NCBI GenBank assembly: GCA_018266915.1
Contig: JAFDZM010000034.1
Coordinates: forward strand, 1-64,000
Direction: 5' to 3'
Length of the DNA stretch: 64,000 bases
Origin: Bacteroidota bacterium
Lineage (GTDB): Bacteria > Bacteroidota > Bacteroidia > Sphingobacteriales > Sphingobacteriaceae
Positions 52,416 to 60,461 of the stretch are shown here, piece by piece. The notes under the pieces were generated by a model. It was given only the letters and a program-made list of their open reading frames with translations, was not told the DNA's origin and searched no databases. The first letter of the stretch is position 1. Every line of letters begins with the position of its first letter. Both the position numbers and the translations under genes were made by a program.

Positions 52416-54737
52416 TCAGGTTTTAGTAATGGCTTCTTCTAAGTTATAAATCGTATCGATCACTTTCATCATTGCAGCCAGGTTAATTTTATCCATATTA
52501 GCAGGTATTGGATATTCGCCTACTGCCAATAATTTTTCGGCATCTTTTTTATTGAATGATTTCAACTGGTCCTGGTAATAGGAGGTCAAAATGCTCATCT
52601 CCTTATCGGTCGGTTTGCGGCAGATTATCCTTCTGAATGCATTATAAATTTTATCCTTAGGCTGGCTATTATCATGCAACATCTTCTGCGCCAATACCCT
52701 TGCTGATTCCAGCATCGTCGGGTCGTTCATCATCTCCAATGCTTGAAGTGGAGTATTGGTGCGCAAACGTTGAACCTCACATTGGTCGCGGTTGCTGGCA
52801 TCAAAAATAGCCATCTCAACAGGTGGCGAGGTACGTTTTATCAATGTATACATACCACGCCGATACAAATTAGGCCCATGTACTTGCCGGTAACTCGCCA
52901 GTTGTCCGCGGCCGGATGTAGTGCTCTCCCACAAGCCAGGTGGCTGATATGGATTAACACTCGGCCCTCCTATTGTTTTGTTCAATAATCCACTGCTTGC
53001 CAGAACCATATCCCTGATAAACTCAGCGGGTAGACGGTTACGCGGGCCGCGTGAAAGCAAAATATTATCCGGATCATTTTTCAATTTATCAGGAGTAACT
53101 ACTGCTGATTGCCTGTAAGTAGCCGACATCACGATCTGCTTTACCAACCGCTTCATGTCCCAACCATGTGTTTTGAAATCAACTGCAAGCCAGTCAAGTA
53201 ATTCAGGGTTGGATGGCAGCTCACCCTGCATACCAAAATCACCCAAAGTTTTCACTATTCCCCTGCCAAAAAACTCCTCCCATATCTGGTTAACATATAC
53301 TCTTGCGGTTAGCGGGTTTTTATCGTCAAAAACCCAATCGGCTAATCCAAGCCTGTTTTTCGGATAGGCACTATTAAATGGCAAAATGGCTTTTGGAGTT
53401 CCCGGAAATACTTCATCGCCATGCGAATCGTAATTACCGCGTTTTAATATATAAGTCTTCCTGTAAGCTTCACTATCCCCCATCACCGATACGATCAGTT
53501 TACCGGTATCCATCTTATTTACAAACTTCAATACGCTTTTTGCATCTTCATTACTGATCTGCATCATCGGGCGTTTCGCGTATGTTTCCGGTCCGCCAAC
53601 TGTCGATTGCAAACCAGGTTCTTTTACACTGTTGAAGAACGAAAACATCTGGTAATACTCCTTTTGTGAGAAAGGATCAAATTTATGGTCGTGACAGTGG
53701 GCGCATTCCAGCGTTACGCCCATTAAGGCTTTGCCAAAAGTATTGGTACGGTCAGTTACATAATTTACCCTGTACTCTTCATCAATGACCCCACCTTCTT
53801 CGGTGATCTTGTGATTGCGATTAAAACCTGTAGCAAGCAATTGTTCTTTGGTATGATTTGGAATCAGATCACCTGCTAACTGCCATGTAATAAAATCTTT
53901 ATAAGAGAGATTCTCATTATAAGCATGAATCACCCAATCGCGCCATGGCCATTGTGTACGATAATTATCATCCTGGTAACCATGCGAATCAGCATAACGG
54001 GCAATATCCAGCCAATGCAACGCCATTTTTTCACCATATTGCGGACGAGCCATCAGCTCATCCACCATTTTTTCATAAGCATTCGGACTTTTGTCAGCCA
54101 GAAAACGATCCATCAGTGCAATATCAGGCGGTAATCCGTTTAGATCGAATGATAGCCTTTTTAATAATCTTTCCTTATCTGCCTCAGGATTAGGTTTAAA
54201 GCCTTTCTGCTCCTGTTTGTGCAATACAAAATAGTCGATAGTGTTTTTAGGCCATGATTTATCTTCTACTGCAGGAACAGCTGGCAATTTCGGTGGTACA
54301 AATGCCCAATGCTTTTCGTATTTAGCACCTTGCTTTATCCATTTCTTTATGAGCTTTACCTCGTATGGAGACAAAGGCTTCAGGTTGGATTTCACCGTCG
54401 GCATCATATCACTTGAATCAGTAGTAGTAATCCTGCGGTAAAGTTCAGACGCGCTCGGATCACCAGGAACAAGTGCATGTTTATCAGGTTCATCTTTTAA
54501 TGCTGCATATGCGCTTTCCTGAATATCCAGCCTCAGATTTGCCTGGCGTTTGTTGGCATCAGGGCCATGGCATTTAAAACATTTATCAGATAGAATGGGC
54601 CTGATGTTAAAGTTATAACTTACCACGTCAGGTATTTCTTCGGCGGCAACGGAGCTTTCGGATGTGTTATGGCAGGCGTTAAGACTAATGATCGCACCAA
54701 CAAAAAAAATCGCTACACAAATTACAGCTAAACGCAT
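52416..54737 (-). CDS. PSCyt1-DUF1549-DUF1553 (PSD1) lipoprotein
   Basis: A 773-residue exported protein. The leader ends with SLNAC, a likely lipobox. PSCyt1 carries the haem motif CFKCH (about 56-60), followed by a DUF1549 (PSCyt2) domain (from FVLHKQEQKG, with ERLLKRLSFDLNGLPP) and a C-terminal DUF1553 (PSD1) domain (PLTARVYVNQIWEEFFGRGI). These proteins are common in Planctomycetes and in some Bacteroidota glycan loci; their reaction is unknown. It is the first gene of the operon. The 286-bp upstream gap is AT-rich, without a clear box. Confidence 0.9.
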   Translation of the reverse strand: MRLAVICVAIFFVGAIISLNACHNTSESSVAAEEIPDVVSYNFNIRPILSDKCFKCHGPDANKRQANLRLDIQESAYAALKDEPDKHALVPGDPSASELYRRITTTDSSDMMPTVKSNLKPLSPYEVKLIKKWIKQGAKYEKHWAFVPPKLPAVPAVEDKSWPKNTIDYFVLHKQEQKGFKPNPEADKERLLKRLSFDLNGLPPDIALMDRFLADKSPNAYEKMVDELMARPQYGEKMALHWLDIARYADSHGYQDDNYRTQWPWRDWVIHAYNENLSYKDFITWQLAGDLIPNHTKEQLLATGFNRNHKITEEGGVIDEEYRVNYVTDRTNTFGKALMGVTLECAHCHDHKFDPFSQKEYYQMFSFFNSVKEPGLQSTVGGPETYAKRPMMQISNEDAKSVLKFVNKMDTGKLIVSVMGDSEAYRKTYILKRGNYDSHGDEVFPGTPKAILPFNSAYPKNRLGLADWVFDDKNPLTARVYVNQIWEEFFGRGIVKTLGDFGMQGELPSNPELLDWLAVDFKTHGWDMKRLVKQIVMSATYRQSAVVTPDKLKNDPDNILLSRGPRNRLPAEFIRDMVLASSGLLNKTIGGPSVNPYQPPGLWESTTSGRGQLASYRQVHGPNLYRRGMYTLIKRTSPPVEMAIFDASNRDQCEVQRLRTNTPLQALEMMNDPTMLESARVLAQKMLHDNSQPKDKIYNAFRRIICRKPTDKEMSILTSYYQDQLKSFNKKDAEKLLAVGEYPIPANMDKINLAAMMKVIDTIYNLEEAITKT

Positions 54738-55001
54738 TTTGGGTCTATAAATGGTTTTAATTGCGAAAAACTAATTTAAAATTACTTAATATCTATGCAG
54801 AATTGTGCAGGATTTATTACACATTATTCCCATAGTTTAATAACTGGTTATACAATTTTCGTGAAATAAATGCTAAATAAAATGGATAATTCAGTACAGT
54901 AAATGGACTATATTATCATTTATTGTAACAAACTTCTGCAAGAGGGCAGAAAAACCGAGCTTCTAAATAAAAACTTGATCTATACTCAGCAAGATTTTGC
55001 T

Positions 55002-55009
55002 TATTTTTG
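55002..55009 (+). promoter_or_regulatory. -7 box TATTTTTG of tRNA-Ser(CGA)
   Basis: TAnnTTTG match, 14 nt before the tRNA 5' end. Confidence 0.45.
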
Positions 55010-55023
55010 AAGCCCATTTAAAC

Positions 55024-55110
55024 GGAGAGATGTCAGAGCGGTTCAATGTGCCTGATTCGAAATCAGGTGTACTGTAACAGGTACCGGGGGTTCGAATCCC
55101 TCTCTCTCCG
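55024..55110 (+). tRNA. tRNA-Ser(CGA)
   Basis: An 87-nt class II tRNA. The acceptor GGAGAGA pairs with TCTCTCC, discriminator G, no encoded CCA. The anticodon loop TTCGAAA carries CGA (reads UCG). Its 3' end is identical to the last part of tRNA-Ser(TGA). It marks the left border of the copper island. The 248-bp gap to the integrase relic has no other recognised feature. Confidence 0.93.
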
Positions 55111-55358
55111 CAAATTATATTTTAAATGAAACCAAAAACACTGTAAACTAATTATTTACGGCGTTTTTCATTTTTAGCCACCACCAAAATACACCCCAAA
55201 ATCGCATTATTCCGGTGACCTGTGGGTGACCTCTAAGTTGGAAATCACCGGGTCACCGGAAAGCTTATAAGTTGCTGTATATCAAGCTTTTTAATAGTTA
55301 AATATCTTGACATCAGCGGGTTAAGTAACTAATTTTATTCACTTAAAAAGCTTTTGCG

Positions 55359-55652
55359 ATGAACACATCTTTTGGACTGCTCTTTTATGTAAAGAGATCA
55401 AAAATCAACGCCGAGGGTCTCGCCCCTGTCTACCCGCGTATCACCATTGACGGCGTACGTATCGAAATATCGTCTAAACGCTATGTCAAACCCGATCAAT
55501 GGAGTACAAACCGTCAGAAAATTAACGACACCAGTGAAGATGTAAGGTCAGTTAACGCCTACTTGAAAACACTAGAACACGAGGTATATGAGGTGCACCG
55601 CGTCATGAGCGAAAAGAAACTGCCGCTAACAACAGCCGTCAATCCAAATTAA
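55359..55652 (+). pseudogene. Truncated tyrosine integrase (N-terminal arm-binding domain only)
   Basis: A 97-codon ORF matching the arm-type DNA-binding domain of Bacteroidota phage/ICE tyrosine recombinases: LLFYVKRSKINAEGLAPVYPRITIDGVRIEI (core FYVKRSKINAEGLAP) and KPDQWS. The core-binding and catalytic domains (about 300 more residues with R-H-R-Y) are missing and no continuation is seen in other frames. Its place 249 bp after tRNA-Ser suggests the decayed integrase of the island. Confidence 0.8.
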
Positions 55653-55859
55653 CGGCCTCCTGTGCTTCACAATCAGCACTTGACAGTTTAAGCCCTATAT
55701 CAAAAGCTATTATATTTTAGCATGCAACTATTATCTAAAACGAAGATAAAATGATATACCCGGTTTTGGTTCAACTTTTCTTGCTGAGGATGGAAGGATT
55801 TTTTCAGTCAGGAAAAAGACAGGCACCCTGATAATTTATAAAACTATTATGGTAACTAT

Positions 55860-55887
55860 TTTGTTTAAAGACATTAACCTACCTTTG
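55860..55887 (+). promoter_or_regulatory. Promoter of the first copper-island gene
   Basis: TTTG (55860-55863) and TACCTTTG (55880-55887) with a 16-bp spacer; the ATG follows 11 nt after the box. The spacing is a little short. No metal-regulator operator was recognised in the 246-bp gap 55653-55898. Confidence 0.45.
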
Positions 55888-55898
55888 ATTATATTGCA

Positions 55899-56303
55899 AT
55901 GAGGAAGTTAACCGCCTGTTTTCTATTTGTTTTTTATGTGTTGGTAAGTACCGCCAGTGCATTAAACCTGCATTACTGCGAAGGCGGCTGGATGACAGGA
56001 TTTAACATGACGCAGCTGGCTGCGCATCATGATCGTTGCCCGGGTTGTCATCAGCGACAAATGGATAAAAACTGTTGCAAACATCCAAAGCTTCAGGTAA
56101 AAATTAATCACAACCAGCTTTTGTCGGAGACGTATGCCTTTCAAGGACTTCCTTTTGTATTTATATCCGACTTCAGCCAGGTAAGCATCCCTCAAGACCG
56201 GGCGGCCGAAGGCTCTCCTTTATTTCATACCGCTCACGCCCCGCCCCGATGGTTTGCCACGGCCAATAGCCGGCAAGCTTTTTACGGCGTATTCCTGATC
56301 TGA
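55899..56303 (+). CDS. HYC_CC_PP family exported protein
   Basis: A 134-residue protein with a signal peptide (about 1-21). The three motifs naming the family are all present: HYC (residues 25-27), CC (59-60 in KNCCKH) and PP (115-116 in HAPPRW). A CPGC pair at 47-50 adds more thiols. The family is typical of Bacteroidota heavy-metal loci and is likely to bind metal through its Cys and His residues. The precise role is unknown. Confidence 0.85.
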   Translation: MRKLTACFLFVFYVLVSTASALNLHYCEGGWMTGFNMTQLAAHHDRCPGCHQRQMDKNCCKHPKLQVKINHNQLLSETYAFQGLPFVFISDFSQVSIPQDRAAEGSPLFHTAHAPPRWFATANSRQAFYGVFLI

Positions 56304-56401
56304 GTAGATAATATTTTATTAACCAAACGGCTGTCGCTGCGTTGTTACGTGGGGACACATGCTTTCGTTAATGTTTATATTATTTATCTCAATCTCGGTA
56401 T

Positions 56402-57016
56402 ATGAAAATTAATCGAAAAACAGTATGGGCCTCCCTGCTGATACTTGGCGGTATATTCATCGCAACAACCACTTACTCACGCGATACGGCTGATTCCCTT
56501 TCAACGGCGCTATCCTCGGCTTATCCCATTGCCCATAACACAGGGTCATTGGCTGATTTCCCAAAACTGCATCCACTGGTCGTACATATTCCCATTATGT
56601 GTTTAGTCCTCGCATTTCTCAGCGAGGTTGCTTCATTTTTCGTCTTCAAACGCGAGCTAAGCTGGGTAACCGTGGTATTGGTCATAACCGGGTTTACCGG
56701 TGCCTGGCTTGCATCCGGCATATTCCATGGCGGCGACCCCAACCTCTCGCTGCTCGACCCGGTATCGAGGGCGACCTTTGAAAAACACGAACAGTATGCC
56801 GGCTATACGGTATGGCTTGGCGGCATAGCCGCACTTGGCAAAATAGTCAGCCACTTTTTACTAAAACGAAAGCTGGTTTATGAAATCGCCGTAACCCTGT
56901 TGTTGGCTGCCTGTTCCTATACGGTCATCGTAGCGGGCGATATGGGTGCACGCCTGGTGCACATTGACGGAATAGGCGTTCAGGGCCGGGATATTCCGGC
57001 TCATGACGATATGTAA
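56402..57016 (+). CDS. DUF2231 family membrane protein
   Basis: A 204-residue inner-membrane protein with about five helices. FPKLHPLVVHIPIMCLVLAFLSEVASFF (core LHPLVVHIPIM) is a DUF2231 signature, with paired His residues that might bind haem or metal. The end GAGD-MGARLVHIDGIG is also typical. It ends 40 bp before the DUF3347 gene. A function in copper homeostasis is inferred only from its place. Confidence 0.75.
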   Translation: MKINRKTVWASLLILGGIFIATTTYSRDTADSLSTALSSAYPIAHNTGSLADFPKLHPLVVHIPIMCLVLAFLSEVASFFVFKRELSWVTVVLVITGFTGAWLASGIFHGGDPNLSLLDPVSRATFEKHEQYAGYTVWLGGIAALGKIVSHFLLKRKLVYEIAVTLLLAACSYTVIVAGDMGARLVHIDGIGVQGRDIPAHDDM

Positions 57017-57056
57017 TCCAACAAATTTTCTCATTTATTTTTTAAAAATTATTACT

Positions 57057-57515
57057 ATGAAACCCAAAATCATCATAACCCTGCTCGTAACGGCGGCCTT
57101 ATCATTTGGTATCCGGGTGAACGCAAAAGCTGTATCTGCCAATACGATCGAAAATGCTTACGAGCAATATGCCGCAATAGATAAGGCCCTTACCAGCGAC
57201 GATGCGGCAGGAGCAAAAGAAGCCGCAGGCCGGCTCATTTCAGCATTAACCGACACCAAAGACGCGGATGCGGCCATCAAAGCGGCAACGGGCATCAGCC
57301 AGACCTCCGATATTAAAGAGCAACGTAAATCATTCGCCTTGCTTACGGTGGCCATGCACAATTTGTTCAGGAATGAGAAAGCTGGAAAGACGCTCTATAT
57401 CCACTATTGCCCGATGGCAAAAGCCTATTGGATGGATGAGGATAAAACGATCCACAACCCCTACTACGGAAAATCCATGCCATCCTGCGGTAGAACGACC
57501 GGTATGGTCATGTAA
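57057..57515 (+). CDS. DUF3347 family exported protein
   Basis: A 152-residue protein with a signal peptide (residues 1-24, ending RVNAKA). The helical DUF3347 region is followed by HYCPMAKAYWMDEDKTIHNPYYG (core HYCPMA), a pattern shared with proteins fused to or next to CusB-type adaptors. It probably binds Cu through Cys, Met and His. The start at 57057 was chosen over an earlier Met because the signal begins there. Confidence 0.82.
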   Translation: MKPKIIITLLVTAALSFGIRVNAKAVSANTIENAYEQYAAIDKALTSDDAAGAKEAAGRLISALTDTKDADAAIKAATGISQTSDIKEQRKSFALLTVAMHNLFRNEKAGKTLYIHYCPMAKAYWMDEDKTIHNPYYGKSMPSCGRTTGMVM

Positions 57516-57535
57516 CCAAAACAAAATGATGCACC

Positions 57536-59899
57536 ATGAAAACAATGAGCATATTTAAACGCCATATTACAGGTATATTTATGATGGCAATAGCTTTAAG
57601 CTTTGCACTACCGGCATTCGCCCAGCGGCCGGTAAAAGAATATTACCTGACGATAAAAGACCAGAAAGTAACGAAAGCGGGCCACAGCGCCCAAGCGGTT
57701 ACCATCAACGACTCGATACCGGGGCCGACACTGTATTTTACCGAAGGTGATTCGGCCGTTATCCATATCAAGAATGAGATGAAGGTGGCTTCGTCCATTC
57801 ACTGGCATGGCGTACTGATCCCCAATTATTACGATGGGGTGCCCTATCTCAGCACGCCCCCCATTGCGCCGGGCAAAACATTCACCGTACGGTTTCACTT
57901 GCGGCAAACGGGCACTTACTGGTACCATTCCCATAGCATGTTCCAGGAGCAAAGCGGACTGTACGGCGCTATTGTCATTTATCCCAAAAAGCCGGTACGC
58001 CACTATGACAAGGAAATAGTCCTGTTGCTAAGCGACTGGACGACAGAAAACCCGAAACACGTTATGAACAACCTGAAACGCGGCCTGGAGTGGTACAGTA
58101 TCAAAAAAGGACAGGCGCAGAGCCTGAACCGGGTTATCGCGCATCACGGATTCGGTGAAAGATTTCAAATGGCCTGGCAACGTATGCCCCCGATGGATAT
58201 ATCGGACGTTTATTACAACGCTTTTTTAACCAATGGCAGCAGCAGCTTAAACGCGCCTGACGTGCATCCTGGCGAACCCATCCGGCTACGGGTTATCGAC
58301 GGATCTTCGTCTACTTTTTTTCATCTGCAATTTGCCGGCGGTAAAATGCAGGTTATTGCCGCCGACGGGCAGGACGTGAAGCCCGTAGCTGTAAACCGGT
58401 TACTGATGGGCATAGCGGAAACTTACGATGTCGTGATTACAATACCGGCAAGCGGGAAGTACGAATTCAGGGCCACCGCACAGGACGGCTCGGGCCATAC
58501 TTCCGTTTACTTGGGTAAAGGGGCGCTGCACGAAGCGCCTGCGCTACCCAAACCCGATGTATTTCATCTGGAGGGCATTATGATGGAAGGCATGGCCGGC
58601 ATGAAAATGAAGATGAACGGCATGACAATGGACATGAGCCCCAAAATGATGCAGCGCGAAATGCCCTACCTTAAAAAAGATTATATAGACCGTGAAGATA
58701 TCAATACCGCAGGCACCGACAATATGTATATGGGCGATATGGACATGGGAAATATGCAGATGGGTGACATGTCCGGCATGAATAGCGATAGTACGGTCAA
58801 CCAGAAAATGGATATGGGGAAAGCCGATGATAAAACCGGCGATGATAAAATGGAAACCGGTATGAGTAGTATGGCAGGCATGAAAATGGGCAAACTTCAG
58901 CAGGATGATTCGGTGATATTTAATTATAACATGCTGCGGGCGCTTCATCCCACCGCTTTTGATACCACAGGGCATCAGGTGCGCCATCTGACATTCAATC
59001 TTACGGGCAGCATGTGGCGCTATAACTGGAGCATCAACGGGAAAACACTTTCTGAAAAGGATTCAATACTGGTGCACAAAGGCGAAATTCTCCGCATCAC
59101 GATGAACAATGCAACAATGATGTATCACCCCATGCACCTGCACGGGCATTTCTTCCGGCTGGTTAATGACAATGGTACCTATTCGCCTTTAAAACATACG
59201 GTCATCGTGCCACCGATGCGTTCCATTACCATCGAATTTCTGGCAGATGAACCCGGCGATTGGTTTTTTCATTGTCATATTTTATATCACATGATGGCTG
59301 GTATGGCCCGGAGCTTTCAATACGCAGACTATCAACGGCCCGACACGATGAAAAACTACCCCATGAAGAGGCTGTTTAATGATGATAATCACTGGTATTT
59401 CTGGGGCAACGGCACCGTCGCTTCTAACCGGGGCGAGGGTTATGTGTCTTACTCCAACCGTAAAAACTGGATACAGGTTAGCGGCGACTACGGCTGGGAC
59501 AAACGGGAAAATGAAATAACCGGTTCGTATGAGTATTTCGTCGGTAAATTTCTCCGCCCATACGCAGGCGTAGTAACCAGTAACAAAGATGAATATCTGG
59601 ATTATTTCAGAGATAACGGTAAAACGGTTCCGCAGCAGGATACCAGGGGCCTTGTCGGGGTTCGTTATCTTTTGCCCCTGTTCCTGAATGCTGACCTGCG
59701 CATCGATACCAGGGCGCACGCCCGGTTCACCCTTAGTGGCGAAACCTGGCTGTTCCAAAGATTATGGCTAACCTATATGGGCAATACCGACAAGGAATAC
59801 GAGGCAAACCTGGAGTATATGCTCAGCCAATATATTTCATTATCCGGAGGTTACAGTTCAGACTATCGCTGGGGAGGTGGGGTAATGGTTAGGTTTTAA
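57536..59899 (+). CDS. Multicopper oxidase with Met-rich insert and CopB-like C-terminal barrel segment
   Basis: A 787-residue exported protein (signal about 1-29). It has three cupredoxin domains with HWHGVLIPNYYDGVPY, YWYHSHSMFQEQSGLYG, HPMHLHGHFF and the type-1 copper motif HCHILYHMMAGM (about 578-589). A Met-rich region (about 346-460) has many MDM/MGM-type copper sites. Residues from about 605 to 787 look like a small outer-membrane barrel related to CopB (GLVGVRYLLPLFLNADLRI, LSQYISLSGGYSSDYRWGGG, terminal Phe). It would oxidise Cu(I) at the cell surface. Confidence 0.88.
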   Translation: MKTMSIFKRHITGIFMMAIALSFALPAFAQRPVKEYYLTIKDQKVTKAGHSAQAVTINDSIPGPTLYFTEGDSAVIHIKNEMKVASSIHWHGVLIPNYYDGVPYLSTPPIAPGKTFTVRFHLRQTGTYWYHSHSMFQEQSGLYGAIVIYPKKPVRHYDKEIVLLLSDWTTENPKHVMNNLKRGLEWYSIKKGQAQSLNRVIAHHGFGERFQMAWQRMPPMDISDVYYNAFLTNGSSSLNAPDVHPGEPIRLRVIDGSSSTFFHLQFAGGKMQVIAADGQDVKPVAVNRLLMGIAETYDVVITIPASGKYEFRATAQDGSGHTSVYLGKGALHEAPALPKPDVFHLEGIMMEGMAGMKMKMNGMTMDMSPKMMQREMPYLKKDYIDREDINTAGTDNMYMGDMDMGNMQMGDMSGMNSDSTVNQKMDMGKADDKTGDDKMETGMSSMAGMKMGKLQQDDSVIFNYNMLRALHPTAFDTTGHQVRHLTFNLTGSMWRYNWSINGKTLSEKDSILVHKGEILRITMNNATMMYHPMHLHGHFFRLVNDNGTYSPLKHTVIVPPMRSITIEFLADEPGDWFFHCHILYHMMAGMARSFQYADYQRPDTMKNYPMKRLFNDDNHWYFWGNGTVASNRGEGYVSYSNRKNWIQVSGDYGWDKRENEITGSYEYFVGKFLRPYAGVVTSNKDEYLDYFRDNGKTVPQQDTRGLVGVRYLLPLFLNADLRIDTRAHARFTLSGETWLFQRLWLTYMGNTDKEYEANLEYMLSQYISLSGGYSSDYRWGGGVMVRF

Positions 59900-60009
59900 C
59901 CGACAGGATAGCCAAAAGTGACCAGAATCATCTTTTTAGCTATTGACTGTCATAGACTAAACAACTGGTTTTACTGAACTTAGTTGTTATTAAATTAATT
60001 TCAGAACAA

Positions 60010-60219
60010 ATGCATAAGGAATATCACATAGAAGGAATGGGTTGCGAAGGTTGTGTAAACAGTGTGAAGCTGGCTTTGCAGAAGGTTTCGGGTGTTAGTC
60101 ATGCCGATGTGAAGTTGAACCCTCCAATAGCGACACTAACAACGGACAAGCCTATTGACATAAAGGAGTTACAATCGAGCTTGAGTGAAGCCGGATATTA
60201 TAAAATCAGGGAACAATAA
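60010..60219 (+). CDS. CopZ-like heavy-metal-associated (HMA) domain protein
   Basis: A 69-residue single HMA domain. The metal site is GMGCEGC (Cys12 and Cys15), followed by the usual KLALQKVSGVSHADVKLN pattern. It is a cytosolic Cu(I) chaperone delivering to a P1B ATPase. It lies 17 bp before the SHOCT gene and the ATPase gene in the same run. Confidence 0.9.
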   Translation: MHKEYHIEGMGCEGCVNSVKLALQKVSGVSHADVKLNPPIATLTTDKPIDIKELQSSLSEAGYYKIREQ

Positions 60220-60236
60220 TTTAAAAACCAAATATC

Positions 60237-60461
60237 ATGATGTACTATAATGGAAGCTACTGGGGGATGAACTTGATCTGGTGGATCATTTGGATTATCC
60301 TGTTTATATGGATATTCATTACCCCTTATGATATTCCCGGTCAGCGAAGAAAGAAGGATTCTCCGCTTGACATCCTCCAAAAAAGGTTTGCATCCGGAGA
60401 AATTACCAAAGAAGAATACCTGGATAAAAGGAAGGTATTAGAAGATGAATCAAAAAAATGA
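60237..60461 (+). CDS. Small membrane protein with SHOCT domain
   Basis: A 74-residue protein with one strongly hydrophobic helix (about 12-30, LIWWIIWIILFIWIFIT) and a C-terminal SHOCT domain (LDILQKRFASGEITKEEYLDKRKVL). SHOCT proteins of this size are often in heavy-metal and stress loci. Its stop overlaps the ATG of the ATPase gene (ATGA), so it is likely co-translated. The function is unknown. Confidence 0.8.
   Translation: MMYYNGSYWGMNLIWWIIWIILFIWIFITPYDIPGQRRKKDSPLDILQKRFASGEITKEEYLDKRKVLEDESKK

Noticed and set aside
58544..58987. His-rich minus-strand open frame that looks metal-binding
   Set aside because: His codons arise from the complement of the Met (ATG) codons of the oxidase Met-rich insert; it is a reading-frame artefact.
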